From NCBI RefSeq assembly GCF_000969415.1, contig NZ_JZEX01000081.1, positions 1 through 64,000 on the forward strand: a stretch of DNA of 64,000 bases. Direction: 5' to 3'. Under the pieces are notes generated by a model. It was not told the origin of the DNA. It did no database searches and saw only the letters and a list, made by a program, of their open reading frames with translations. Below are positions 33,934 through 40,492 of this stretch, piece after piece. Within the stretch, counting starts at the first letter, position 1; every line of letters starts with the position of its first letter. Source of the stretch: Devosia geojensis (GTDB lineage: Bacteria > Pseudomonadota > Alphaproteobacteria > Rhizobiales > Devosiaceae). Both the position numbers and the translations under genes were made by a program.

Positions 33934-34146
33934 TTACTGAACGAGCGACAAGTTGACGGCGGACTCGCGTCCGTCACGACCCGTTTCAACTTCGTAGGTC
34001 AGCTTGTCGTTCTCATAGAGGCCGTCAATACCGGCCCGCTGAACGGCAGAGATGTGGACGAAGTGGTCCTTGCCGCCCGTTTCCGGGGTGACAAAGCCGA
34101 AGCCTTTGGTGGTGTTGAAGAACTTTACGGTGCCTTTGATGGCCAT
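33934..34146 (-). CDS. Cold-shock domain protein (CspA family)
   Basis: A 70-residue single cold-shock domain. RNP1 and RNP2 motifs are intact: KGFGFVTPE and DHFVHISAV. It binds single-stranded RNA/DNA and acts as an RNA chaperone or antiterminator. AAAGGAAAA precedes the ATG and a 5' region of 130-300 bases without a gene precedes it, as in cspA mRNAs with long leaders. Codon use and motif conservation look chromosomal, so it may be a captured host gene. Location between late packaging genes and the early operon allows a role in late-gene antitermination, which is inference. Confidence 0.95.
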   Translation of the reverse strand: MAIKGTVKFFNTTKGFGFVTPETGGKDHFVHISAVQRAGIDGLYENDKLTYEVETGRDGRESAVNLSLVQ

Positions 34147-34588
34147 TTGACTTTTCCTTTGGCTCGGACGCTGCGCGAACGAGCGTTAGTGCCAGCGGAA
34201 TGCTGGGCTTCAGACGTTCGCAGAGCAGATTTCGAGAGCCAGGGACCAGTTCGAACTGGCAGAAGGCAGCCGACTTAGGCTGAAAACGTATGGCGCGCCT
34301 TATCGCAGGGAATATTGTTCCCAGCAAGGCACGAACTCAGGACGTAATACACTCGTCGATTTCGGGGCGCCTTCGTACACAAAGATGATGCTACCCGAAC
34401 GGCCGCTTTTTTGGATGACGCACTCCCGTCTGTGCTGTCGGACTCATGGGAGAGTGAGTGGCATACTTGGCGGATCATTGTATGCAGGCAGCTACCATGT
34501 CCCATGTGACATGAGCAGTAGAGCTTGCCTTCTGGTCAAAGACCAGCAATAAAAATCCTTGGTCGATTTGACCAAGGGGGACTCAACT
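34147..34588. promoter_or_regulatory. Leader/promoter region of csp gene and divergent small gene
   Basis: About 440 bases without a convincing gene between the minus-strand csp gene and the plus-strand small secreted protein. It presumably contains divergent promoters and the long 5' leader typical of cold-shock mRNAs. The direct repeat GGTCAAAGACCAGCAA / GGTCGATTTGACCAAG near 34533-34576 gives inverted GGTCAAA/TTTGACC segments that could bind a regulator or form a hairpin. Confidence 0.4.
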
Positions 34589-34735
34589 ATGAAACTTCTG
34601 TTTGCTGTCATCATCGCCATTTCGGCGATGAGTACTTCTGTATATGCCGGCAACTGCAATGTGCCGTCGGACCGCGCCGCCGATGGCTCGCGCTGTGGTG
34701 ACCGCGCCGCTTCAGAGCGTCCCGGCGGAAATTGA
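34589..34735 (+). CDS. Small secreted protein, 48 residues
   Basis: ATG 34589 with AAGGGGG seven bases upstream. Signal peptide MKLLFAVIIAISAMSTSVYA with cleavage after residue 20, leaving a 28-residue mature peptide GNCNVPSDRAADGSRCGDRA... with two cysteines. It ends two bases before a strong terminator hairpin. A short exported Cys-containing peptide in a prophage is of unknown use; similar short secreted proteins occur in Rhizobiales genomes. Confidence 0.6.
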   Translation: MKLLFAVIIAISAMSTSVYAGNCNVPSDRAADGSRCGDRAASERPGGN

Positions 34736-34736
34736 T

Positions 34737-34772
34737 ATATTGGTGAGGCCGCTGTAGCGGCCTCACCAATAT
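34737..34772. terminator. Perfect 16-bp stem hairpin, bidirectional
   Basis: ATATTGGTGAGGCCGC (34737-34752) pairs without mismatch with GCGGCCTCACCAATAT (34757-34772) around TGTA. It separates the 3' ends of the plus-strand secreted peptide gene and the minus-strand gene at 34784, so it can end transcription from both sides. Confidence 0.85.
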
Positions 34773-34783
34773 CAGCTACCCGA

Positions 34784-35107
34784 TCAATGATCCCACACGT
34801 CCTTGAGCTTCAGGATAGCAGCAGCAATTTCGCGCTCGAGGTTGTAGAGCTCGGCCATCGCTGTCGCCATGCCGTTCTCTATATCGTCGCTTTTGAATGA
34901 CGAAGACCGGCAGGCCTCCTCCAGGGAGCGCTGCTCTTCCCGAATGGCCTCAAGGGTCTGTTCTGCCGATTGAAGAGCTTCCTCATCAGGATCGCCGGCC
35001 ACATCGGCCTTACTGGCTGCGCGTATGAAATCCGCAGTGTCGGCACTCCAAGATCCGATGGACTGGAGCGTCAGGTCGAAGCGTTGTCGCAGTTCGTCTT
35101 CGGTCAT
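34784..35107 (-). CDS. Hypothetical helical protein
   Basis: A 107-residue protein starting MTEDELRQRFDLTLQSIG at ATG 35107 with AGGGGA upstream. It is acidic and helical, with heptad-like stretches (EALQSAEQTLEAIREEQRSL and AELYNLEREIAAAILKLKDV). No family is recognised. It is in the small-gene zone between early and late phage modules. Confidence 0.55.
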   Translation of the reverse strand: MTEDELRQRFDLTLQSIGSWSADTADFIRAASKADVAGDPDEEALQSAEQTLEAIREEQRSLEEACRSSSFKSDDIENGMATAMAELYNLEREIAAAILKLKDVWDH

Positions 35108-35208
35108 TCCCCTGCCTTCTGCTAGCAGAACGGGAACGGATGCCGATAGGTTACGGTTGCTGAACTGCCTTGCAAACCACACGAGCTCCAGTGCAGGTAC
35201 TCAGGGGC

Positions 35209-35436
35209 CTATTTGCGCATGAGCTTCGGATGCCGAGCGGCATCGAAAAAGGCCTTACCATCCTTCTCCGATGCCCCTGGGTTTCCGAACGCTTTGGGCG
35301 ACGGGATATCCCCACCAGTACTCAGCGCAGCGTTCACCGCCCTGCGTTCGCGGCGATGTTCTAACACCTTGAACGGCTTGTCGCTCTCGGCCACTGTGAT
35401 CCCGGTGATCGGGGTATGACGATAGGAGCGGGACAC
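35209..35436 (-). CDS. Small conserved hypothetical protein
   Basis: A 75-residue protein, MSRSYRHTPITGITVAES at the start and DGKAFFDAARHPKLMRK at the end. I recall close relatives with the same start and end in conjugative elements and phages of Rhizobiales ('MSRSYRHTPI...KAWFDAARHP..MRK'); function unknown. It is basic and probably unstructured in the middle. Confidence 0.6.
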   Translation of the reverse strand: MSRSYRHTPITGITVAESDKPFKVLEHRRERRAVNAALSTGGDIPSPKAFGNPGASEKDGKAFFDAARHPKLMRK

Positions 35437-35515
35437 GACACTGAACCTCTACCTGTCTCGCAGCCCAGCCTCGCCAGCCTCATACCGCCTGCGATTGCTG
35501 AACTGCATGTTCTTG

Positions 35516-35608
35516 CTACGGGGGAAGTGCGCCCTGCCGCTTGTGAGGCTTACAGAGCAGGCAACCCGCCCGCGTGGATTTCGGACCCTTGCGCTTGTAG
35601 TGCATCAT
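35516..35608 (-). CDS. Tiny CxxC-H protein, 30 residues
   Basis: Too short for normal gene calls. ATGATG at 35608 preceded by GGAG encodes MMHYKRKGPKSTRAGCLLCK then PHKRQGALPP. The RAGCLLCKPHK core (two Cys, one His, Lys-rich) is a knuckle I recall from very small proteins widespread in bacteria, of unknown function, perhaps zinc- or RNA-binding. A competing frame (ATG 35659, ribosome site GAGGAGG) overlaps it and gives a 36-residue peptide; I prefer the CxxC frame for its family-like look. Confidence 0.5.
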   Translation of the reverse strand: MMHYKRKGPKSTRAGCLLCKPHKRQGALPP

Positions 35609-35851
35609 GATCTCCGGAGTGTTCCGGTGCGCCCCTATGGCACACGATCATGATGAACATGGAGTCCTCCTCAGAGGGGGCGAAATGAAGAAAGCCCGCC
35701 GAGGCGAGCCCACCGGCGCAGACTGCCAACGCAGCGAATTGGTACGCCGATTGGCCCGCCATCGCAACAACCCGACGGCTAATCCTAGCCTGGGGCGCAC
35801 TGTGCCGAACATATCAGGAACTTACCGATAATGGACTAGAACGTCAAGCGC

Positions 35852-36541
35852 TTAGCCCTTGTTTCGTTTGGGATTCCTGATCTCGCCCGTAAAAATCATC
35901 TTCTCGGCGCAGCCGTCATTCCAATCTCGTTTCCGACTGCTCCCCTGCGTTACACCTGAGTACCCGAAATGCTCCGCCACCACGTCGATCGCGTCCTTAA
36001 GGAGCCGAACGATTAGGGCGCGCCCTGCCCCACTGTCACGCAGGTCACGCGTGACAGCGACGTCACGGATGGACATGTCGTGACAGACCACCTGCTCGAT
36101 AAGTCGGGAGCGGTCCATGCCGAGGACTTTCACCATGTCGCGATACTCCCGACGTGCCTGCTCGCCAATCTCCAGGACAGTGCTCTCTGCCGGACCTGAG
36201 GTGTCGACCTTCACCGCGGCATAGTCCACGGCGCGGGAGCCGCCGAGCTGGGCCCGCTCATAGATCGACCGATAGCGAGCAGCCGCATGCATCTGTGCTT
36301 CGGTCCGATTTCGAACGCGAGCAAAGCCGCCGATGAGGGTCTGCATGTTGATCGCAGCCTCGATCTTGCCCGGCTCAAAGCCGCGCCGGTCGCCATGCTC
36401 TGCAGCGCGCCGCAGCTCGTCCAGGTAAGTAGCGGGCGTGCGCAGCGGATTATCGACGAGACGGCGCGCGATGATCGAGCCCTTTGGTATTTGGGCGACC
36501 TTCGAAGGCGCGCTGGCTTTCTTCGGGTATCCCAATATCAC
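35852..36541 (-). CDS. Phage early protein, DUF6456-like region
   Basis: A 229-residue protein. The C-terminal 120 residues (MHAAARYRSIYERAQLGGSR ... LIEQVVCHDMSIRDVAVTR ... LLKDAIDVVAEHFGYS) resemble the helical domain called DUF6456 found in Rhizobiales phage and chromosomal regulators, probably DNA-binding. The N-terminus is basic and has KKASAPSKVAQIPKGSII. It overlaps the next gene by four bases and is the last gene of the early operon, the position of late-gene regulators or antiterminators in other temperate phages. That function is inference. Confidence 0.6.
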   Translation of the reverse strand: MILGYPKKASAPSKVAQIPKGSIIARRLVDNPLRTPATYLDELRRAAEHGDRRGFEPGKIEAAINMQTLIGGFARVRNRTEAQMHAAARYRSIYERAQLGGSRAVDYAAVKVDTSGPAESTVLEIGEQARREYRDMVKVLGMDRSRLIEQVVCHDMSIRDVAVTRDLRDSGAGRALIVRLLKDAIDVVAEHFGYSGVTQGSSRKRDWNDGCAEKMIFTGEIRNPKRNKG

Positions 36542-37092
36542 GCCTCCTTGCCGAGCAGACGAGAACGGATGGTCGAGTGCCGATCCTCGGGCTTGATCGC
36601 CTTGCGCTCGAAGATCTGGGTAGGACTAGGCTTGCGATGGCGCGCCGGGTCGTTCCAGCGCCGGACCTCCTCCCAGGCCTCCCTGACATAGTCGGTCAGA
36701 GGATCCAGCACTTCCGAGGCCGCGATGTCAGCGCCAGGGGTGAAGCACCAGGCGCGCTCGATGGAGGGTACGCAATCGGTCGAGACCACCGGGCGGACCT
36801 GATCCATCAATTCATCGGCGGTAAGGTGCGTTTGCACGACAAATGCATGTGCGTAGCGTGTCTGCATCGCCGCCTTGTAGCGCAGCCCGTTCAATCGGTG
36901 CCGAATTGCACCGATTTCCTTCTGGCAGTGCTCGGTATCGAACTTGAACAGCACCATGATGATGTGGACGGTGCGCTTCTGGCGGCTGTCGGAGCGGCGC
37001 TGAAGTTTTGCCAACAAAGTAGGTGTGCTGGCCGCTGGGGCGGTCGCGTTGTGAAAGTTCATGGGGAGATGATCCTTCGCGAACTGGCTCAT
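36538..37092 (-). CDS. Phage early hypothetical protein
   Basis: A 184-residue protein. The ATG at 37092 overlaps the stop of the preceding gene (ATGA), which decides the start although the open frame runs much further upstream. Visible blocks: RTVHIIMVLFKFDTEHCQKE, RYAHAFVVQTHLTADELMDQ and a C-terminal basic stretch with RHRKPSPTQIFERKAIKPED. No family is recognised. It belongs to the tightly overlapping early operon. Confidence 0.6.
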   Translation of the reverse strand: MSQFAKDHLPMNFHNATAPAASTPTLLAKLQRRSDSRQKRTVHIIMVLFKFDTEHCQKEIGAIRHRLNGLRYKAAMQTRYAHAFVVQTHLTADELMDQVRPVVSTDCVPSIERAWCFTPGADIAASEVLDPLTDYVREAWEEVRRWNDPARHRKPSPTQIFERKAIKPEDRHSTIRSRLLGKEA

Positions 37093-37346
37093 GCTGCACC
37101 TGGTCCATTGCCGCGCGCGCTGAGGCGGTTGATTTCGTTCTGCACGGCCCAGGTGAAGGCCGAGACCTGACGTTCGATCTCGGCGGGGGCGAACCCCCGT
37201 CGACGCATCATCCATTCGAGAGTGGCGCAGGTGTCTCGCCAGTAGGTCGAGCGAGCCTTGTCCGTTCGCCGCCGAAGATAGATCTCGGCAACGTGACGAG
37301 CCTTTCCTACATTGCGCTCCTGAGGGAAGCAGATGAGCTCGGCCAT
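37089..37346 (-). CDS. DUF6074-like small phage protein
   Basis: An 85-residue protein. The opening AELICFPQERNVGKARHVAE and the later RSTYWRDTCATLEWMMRRRG and EIERQVSAFTWAVQNEI match the layout of DUF6074 ('..PFP..R..G..R..A......A..Y....'), a small helical family of Rhizobiales phages with unknown function. It starts on the last base of the replication gene's stop codon and overlaps the next gene by four bases. Confidence 0.65.
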   Translation of the reverse strand: MAELICFPQERNVGKARHVAEIYLRRRTDKARSTYWRDTCATLEWMMRRRGFAPAEIERQVSAFTWAVQNEINRLSARGNGPGAA

Positions 37347-37954
37347 CAGCGCCCCCCCTCTTCGAGGGCAACAGCTGCAGCGCCTGCACTAGCCGCTGCG
37401 TTCCGGCGCACAGGGGATATGGTATATCTAGATGTGTCCTTGAGGCCGGACGCTATTTCGGCGTTTTTCGCGACTTCAGTCCTTGAGGTCGGACGCAAAC
37501 GAGAATTTCCGGCGGTTAGGTCTTGTTGCGTCCTTGGGATCGGACTTGGTGTCCTTGAGATCGGACTAGGTTTTATTTTTTCTGGCCGCCAATGCGCGAA
37601 GTCCTTGGTAGCCTTGTGACCCGTGCGATCGTCCGGCAATTCCGTCAGAAGCCATTCGGTGGCTCGCCTACCGTTGGTGCTAAAGCCGCCGGGTGTAGCC
37701 GGCTCGATGAAACCGAGCGCTCGCAGTTTCTTAAACGCCCGGTTGGCTGTATCGGGCCCGACATTGATAGCCTTCGCAGCTTCGCGACAGCCGAGGCCAA
37801 TCATTCCATTGTTGTGCCCGTTGAAGCGCTCCCTCAGTTCCAGGTAGAGAGCGCGAGCTACGGGATCGAGCTCTCGCCAGGCGGGCGACTGCGTCACCCA
37901 CCGGAACAGTTGGACAAATGGCGGAGATTTCGAGCGACGACTTCTCCGACTCAT
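37346..37954 (-). CDS. Replication initiator-like protein with internal origin
   Basis: A 202-residue protein. The N-terminal half is a winged-helix region: SPAWRELDPVARALYLELRE, then NNGMIGLGCREAAKAINVGP with helix-turn-helix NRAFKKLRALGFIEPATPG. The C-terminal half is basic and Ser/Pro/Arg-rich (SPISRTPSPIPRTQQDLTAG) because it is encoded by iterons. This is the lambda O design: an initiator whose own gene carries the binding repeats and an AT-rich element. Start ATG 37954 overlaps the preceding stop (ATGA). No helicase loader (P) or helicase gene follows, so host DnaB loading might be direct, or one of the unknown neighbours does it. Confidence 0.75.
   Translation of the reverse strand: MSRRSRRSKSPPFVQLFRWVTQSPAWRELDPVARALYLELRERFNGHNNGMIGLGCREAAKAINVGPDTANRAFKKLRALGFIEPATPGGFSTNGRRATEWLLTELPDDRTGHKATKDFAHWRPEKIKPSPISRTPSPIPRTQQDLTAGNSRLRPTSRTEVAKNAEIASGLKDTSRYTISPVRRNAAASAGAAAVALEEGGR
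37436..37582. other. Candidate phage replication origin (four iterons + AT-rich stretch)
   Basis: Four 16-bp copies of GTCCTTGRGRYCGGAC: 37436-37451, 37479-37494, 37530-37545, 37551-37566, each with outer inverted GTCC/GGAC. Starts are 43, 51 and 21 bases apart, near whole helical turns. An A/T run (TTTTATTTTT, 37571-37582) follows at once. The whole set lies inside the initiator-like gene. This is the plan of lambdoid origins; assignment is by analogy. Confidence 0.75.
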
Positions 37955-38136
37955 TCTCGCCCCTCCCGTATGCGCTTTGCCTCGGCCATCGCTTTGACGG
38001 CATCGTTGAAGCCGAGGCCATAGCGTTCGCGTAGGAGGGCCGTTTGGGAGAGGAGGCGCACCTCCTCCCAATTGTCGGCGAGCCAGTTGGCCGCTGTCTT
38101 GATCGTGTCGAGTGACGGCGAGGCAATGCCTGTCAT
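37951..38136 (-). CDS. Small early phage protein
   Basis: A 61-residue protein, ATG 38136. MTGIASPSLDTIKTAANWLA is followed by LLSQTALLRERYGLGFNDAVKAMAEA-like helical sequence (LLSQTALLRERYGLGFNDAV). Four-base overlaps on both sides (ATGA) put it firmly in the early operon. No family is recognised. Confidence 0.55.
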   Translation of the reverse strand: MTGIASPSLDTIKTAANWLADNWEEVRLLSQTALLRERYGLGFNDAVKAMAEAKRIREGRE

Positions 38137-38366
38137 GCTTTGCCCCCGCCCGCTTGCTTCCAAGCTTCCTGGAGTGCTTCGATGATCTCCGGCAGCATCG
38201 TCAGCCGGACGTTGACGCCCGATTTGCCGGGCCGCATATCGCCGCCGTCGCGCGGATCGTAATAGACACGCACGGCGCACAGCCGATGACCCTGATATTC
38301 GGTCAAGCTGATCCGCAATTCCTCGTTGGCGTTCTTCGGGATCGTTGCGATGATCTGATCCGTCAT
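38133..38366 (-). CDS. PC4/p15-like ssDNA-binding transcription coactivator
   Basis: A 77-residue protein of the PC4 (p15) family. NEELRISLTEYQGHRLCAVR and PGKSGVNVRLTMLPEIIEAL are the diagnostic strand and helix of the single PC4 domain, which binds single-stranded DNA as a dimer and influences transcription. The Gly-Lys-x-Gly (GKSG) turn is intact. Start ATG 38366 is chosen by homology and by overlap with the upstream HTH gene; overlaps the next gene by four bases. In a replication operon it could protect ssDNA or assist early/late transcription. Confidence 0.88.
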   Translation of the reverse strand: MTDQIIATIPKNANEELRISLTEYQGHRLCAVRVYYDPRDGGDMRPGKSGVNVRLTMLPEIIEALQEAWKQAGGGKA

Positions 38367-38560
38367 GCAGCGTCCCCTTCGAACAGCTCCTCGAGCTTCT
38401 TGCGGGAGGCGACCCAACGGCCGCCGACCTTCTTCGCCGGCAGTTCCCCGTTTTCCAGCATGTGGAAAGTCTGGCGGCGGGTCCGGTTGAGGGCCGCAGC
38501 AATTGCTGTGGCGCCCCAGATCAGATCGAGCCTTTCGGGAACGGAACGATCAGATTCCAT
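38363..38560 (-). CDS. Excisionase/MerR-like winged-helix DNA-binding protein
   Basis: A 65-residue protein: MESDRSVPERLDLIWGATAI, then AAALNRTRRQTFHMLENGELP and AKKVGGRWVASRKKLEELFE. This is the winged-helix pattern of MerR/AlpA/Xis-type small regulators (helix GATAIAAALN, recognition helix RRQTFHMLENG, wing VGGRWVASR). It could be the excisionase or a cro-like regulator. Start ATG 38560; an upstream ATG at 38575 is also possible. It is the only Xis-like candidate in the prophage. Confidence 0.7.
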   Translation of the reverse strand: MESDRSVPERLDLIWGATAIAAALNRTRRQTFHMLENGELPAKKVGGRWVASRKKLEELFEGDAA

Positions 38561-38990
38561 CGTCGGGCTCTCCATGATCGGTGGGATCGTACTCGGCGTC
38601 GGTATCGCCACCCGCTGCCCAGCCGAGCTGGCTCAACTGGTTCGTGCGTACGTGAAAGCCAGACAGGTGCCCACCCAACCAGCTCTCCGGATCGCCCGAC
38701 ATCCGAAGCATCCCCGGAGGGCTTTTGGCCTCGGGTGTCGCCAGAGAGGGCTCACAATCCGCATTGTCCTCCTCGCGGTCGTCATCCAGGGATTGGGGAG
38801 CGCGCCCGAACTGCTGAGGTCCCAGCGCGGGCCAACCGAGAGAGGGCTCCAGATCGCCAGCCTCCTCAAGGTCTGGGTCTCCATCGAACTTGTCGAGCAG
38901 ACCGATCAGACGTTCAATCTCGGCTTCGATGGATCTGCGATCCGGGCGCGGGCAATTGGCAGCCCCCATTTTTGTGAGGTCGTTGTCCAT
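38550..38990 (-). CDS. Acidic phage early hypothetical protein
   Basis: A 146-residue, strongly acidic protein with a helical N-terminus (RRSIEAEIERLIGLLDKFDG) and long disordered Asp/Glu/Pro stretches (EEDNADCEPSLATPEAKSPP, GDTDAEYDPTDHGEPDDG). No family is recognised. Acidic phage early proteins sometimes mimic DNA or titrate host nucleases, but that is only a possibility. It follows two other small genes in the same operon. Confidence 0.5.
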   Translation of the reverse strand: MDNDLTKMGAANCPRPDRRSIEAEIERLIGLLDKFDGDPDLEEAGDLEPSLGWPALGPQQFGRAPQSLDDDREEDNADCEPSLATPEAKSPPGMLRMSGDPESWLGGHLSGFHVRTNQLSQLGWAAGGDTDAEYDPTDHGEPDDGI

Positions 38991-38992
38991 GC

Positions 38993-39307
38993 CTAAGCGC
39001 CCTCCCCTTCGAAGAGATAGGCGCGGGCATGCAACAACTCGGCGCGCTCACAAATGTTGCCGATGGCGAAGAGGATGTCCTCGATCGCGCTGTCGGCGAA
39101 ATTGAGGGTGCGGATACCGTTCTCTTTGTCGTGCCTAATGGCTCGATTGGTGCTGAGGGCTCGCTCGAGGGAGACCTCCAGGATGGAAGCCATCCGGGCC
39201 AGCTCCCACACATCTCCGAAATAGCGGGTACGCTCATCCCGGTTGTCGCCGGGCAACGCCGGCATTGTGATCGACGGACGTGCCGTGCTATTGGTTTGAG
39301 TGATCAT
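38993..39307 (-). CDS. Small helical phage early protein
   Basis: A 104-residue protein, ATG 39307 preceded by AAAGGAAAA. Helical segments: FGDVWELARMASILEVSLER near residue 30 and SAIEDILFAIGNICERAELL near residue 75. No family is recognised. Its start overlaps the end of the RHH gene upstream by 20 bases, so it is part of the same leftward operon driven from the switch region. Confidence 0.55.
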   Translation of the reverse strand: MITQTNSTARPSITMPALPGDNRDERTRYFGDVWELARMASILEVSLERALSTNRAIRHDKENGIRTLNFADSAIEDILFAIGNICERAELLHARAYLFEGEGA

Positions 39308-39506
39308 TGTCTTTTCCTTTGGAGGGGAGGACGTGTTCATGGCTCGGCGGAGTTGCAGCTCCGGCCGGGCCTTTTGCTTTCATGGCCCCGCGAATTGCGC
39401 GGACAATCTCGGAGTTTTGGGACGACGCGTTTTCAAGAGCTTCAGCTCGAATAAATGCCCGCGCATCAGGTGGAAGTCGAATTTTCAATTGGACCAACTC
39501 AGAAGG
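39288..39506 (-). CDS. Arc-type ribbon-helix-helix DNA-binding protein (leftward side of switch)
   Basis: A 72-residue RHH protein: MPSELVQLKIRLPPDARAFI, RAEALENASSQNSEIVRAIR, with the beta strand LVQLKIRLP and the helix pair typical of Arc/MetJ dimers. It starts at ATG 39506 (alternatives 39527 and 39545 are in frame). It reads away from three operator-like repeats and a divergent RHH gene, so it is the first gene of the leftward early operon and probably a repressor or Cro-like switch protein. Confidence 0.75.
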   Translation of the reverse strand, partial: PSELVQLKIRLPPDARAFIRAEALENASSQNSEIVRAIRGAMKAKGPAGAATPPSHEHVLPSKGKDNDHSNQ

Positions 39507-39530
39507 CATAAATGGCTCCTTAACCATAGC

Positions 39531-39587
39531 ACCTAATAGGTTCATATGTACCTACTAGGTTCATATAGCGTCAAGGACCTAATTGGT
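39531..39587. promoter_or_regulatory. Divergent operator region with three CCTANTAGG-type sites
   Basis: ACCTAATAGGT (39531-39541), ACCTACTAGGT (39550-39560) and ACCTAATTGGT (39577-39587). The first two are part of a 19-bp direct repeat ending TTCATAT. Each core is a near-palindrome, as bound by RHH dimers, and the sites lie between two divergent RHH genes. This is the presumed lysis-lysogeny control region. Confidence 0.8.
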
Positions 39588-39618
39588 TTATCCACGCTCG
39601 AAATACGGAGAGCACCCC

Positions 39619-40140
39619 ATGGCGCAACCCAAGCAGACAGATCCCCAGTTCAAGCTTCGTTTGACGCCCGACCTGAAGGCCCAGATCGAGGGCGCGGCGC
39701 AGCAAAACAACCGCTCGATGAACGCCGAGATCGTTGCGCGGCTTGAAAGTAGCTTCCAGCAGGACACTGCAGCGCTCCGAGAAGCCACCCTAGTCGCTGA
39801 GTCTCTGCGGAAAAATCTCACTGAGAAAATCGAGAACTACGACAAACTGTTATCGTCTCTTACGAAGAGAACTCAAATTCTAGATAAGAGGGAAGCAGCG
39901 TTGGATGAACGGGAATTTGAGCTATCGATGGAGATAGACAATAAGCTCGCGGAGCGGGAGCATGAGCTTGAGAAGGAATATGAAGCACTCATGGAGAGAG
40001 CCCGACAGCGGTGGGAGCAGGCCGATGAGTATGCTGGATTTACGATCGCAAGAGAGCGCCAGTTTATCGAAACGATTAAAGCTCTTACAGGAAAGGAGCC
40101 GCCACCAGCTGAACCTGTGCCACCAACACGTAAGAAATAA
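39619..40140 (+). CDS. Arc-type RHH protein with long coiled coil (rightward side of switch)
   Basis: A 173-residue protein. Residues 1-45 are an RHH domain (QFKLRLTPDLKAQIEGAAQQ, NNRSMNAEIVARLESSFQ). About 85 residues of continuous helical coiled coil follow (LTEKIENYDKLLSSLTKRTQ ... EREHELEKEYEALMERARQR), then a short basic/proline tail. The coiled coil could oligomerise the repressor across multiple operators. It starts at ATG 39619 (MAQPKQTD) with GGAG upstream and reads away from the operator cluster, opposite to the other RHH gene. Candidate lysogeny repressor. Confidence 0.8.
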   Translation: MAQPKQTDPQFKLRLTPDLKAQIEGAAQQNNRSMNAEIVARLESSFQQDTAALREATLVAESLRKNLTEKIENYDKLLSSLTKRTQILDKREAALDEREFELSMEIDNKLAEREHELEKEYEALMERARQRWEQADEYAGFTIARERQFIETIKALTGKEPPPAEPVPPTRKK

Positions 40141-40492
40141 TAGGTAAGCGATTTGCGGACAACTAGCCGGTATGGCGACGGTTGTTTTCGTGGCGAATTC
40201 TATGTCGAGTGGGGTACTCAGCGCCGCTGATCCATGGACCGAGAGCGGCGACAACACTGCTGTCCGTCTTCCCGTTTGCTTTCAATCGCGACATTCTGTC
40301 GGGATTGAAGATCGCCCCGCTGACTCAGGAAGGTCGGCATAAAGCCTGACATGCCGGTCGCGCTCCTCCTTGGAGCGGTCTGCCCGGTGCAGGTTCTCCG
40401 CGATTTTGCCAGAGCAGGCGCATCAGACAAGCCGCTGGACTCTTATTTGGCATTTTGCTCAATTGCCGCCTCATGCATCAGAGGGGGCTTGG
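40141..40492. other. Intergenic stretch, no gene seen
   Basis: About 350 bases with only short, Arg/Cys-rich frames on both strands. The last part (40430-40492) probably contains the promoter for the YccF gene; a GAGGGGG ribosome site ends it. Nothing else recognised. Confidence 0.4.

Noticed and set aside
35550-35762. 70-residue minus-strand protein MAGQSAYQF...
   Set aside because: Its frame competes with the CxxC-H gene; only its later ATG (35659) has a ribosome site, and the composition is not decisive.
37436-37566. CRISPR array
   Set aside because: Four repeats of only 16 bases at unequal spacing inside a coding gene, and no cas genes; fits iterons.
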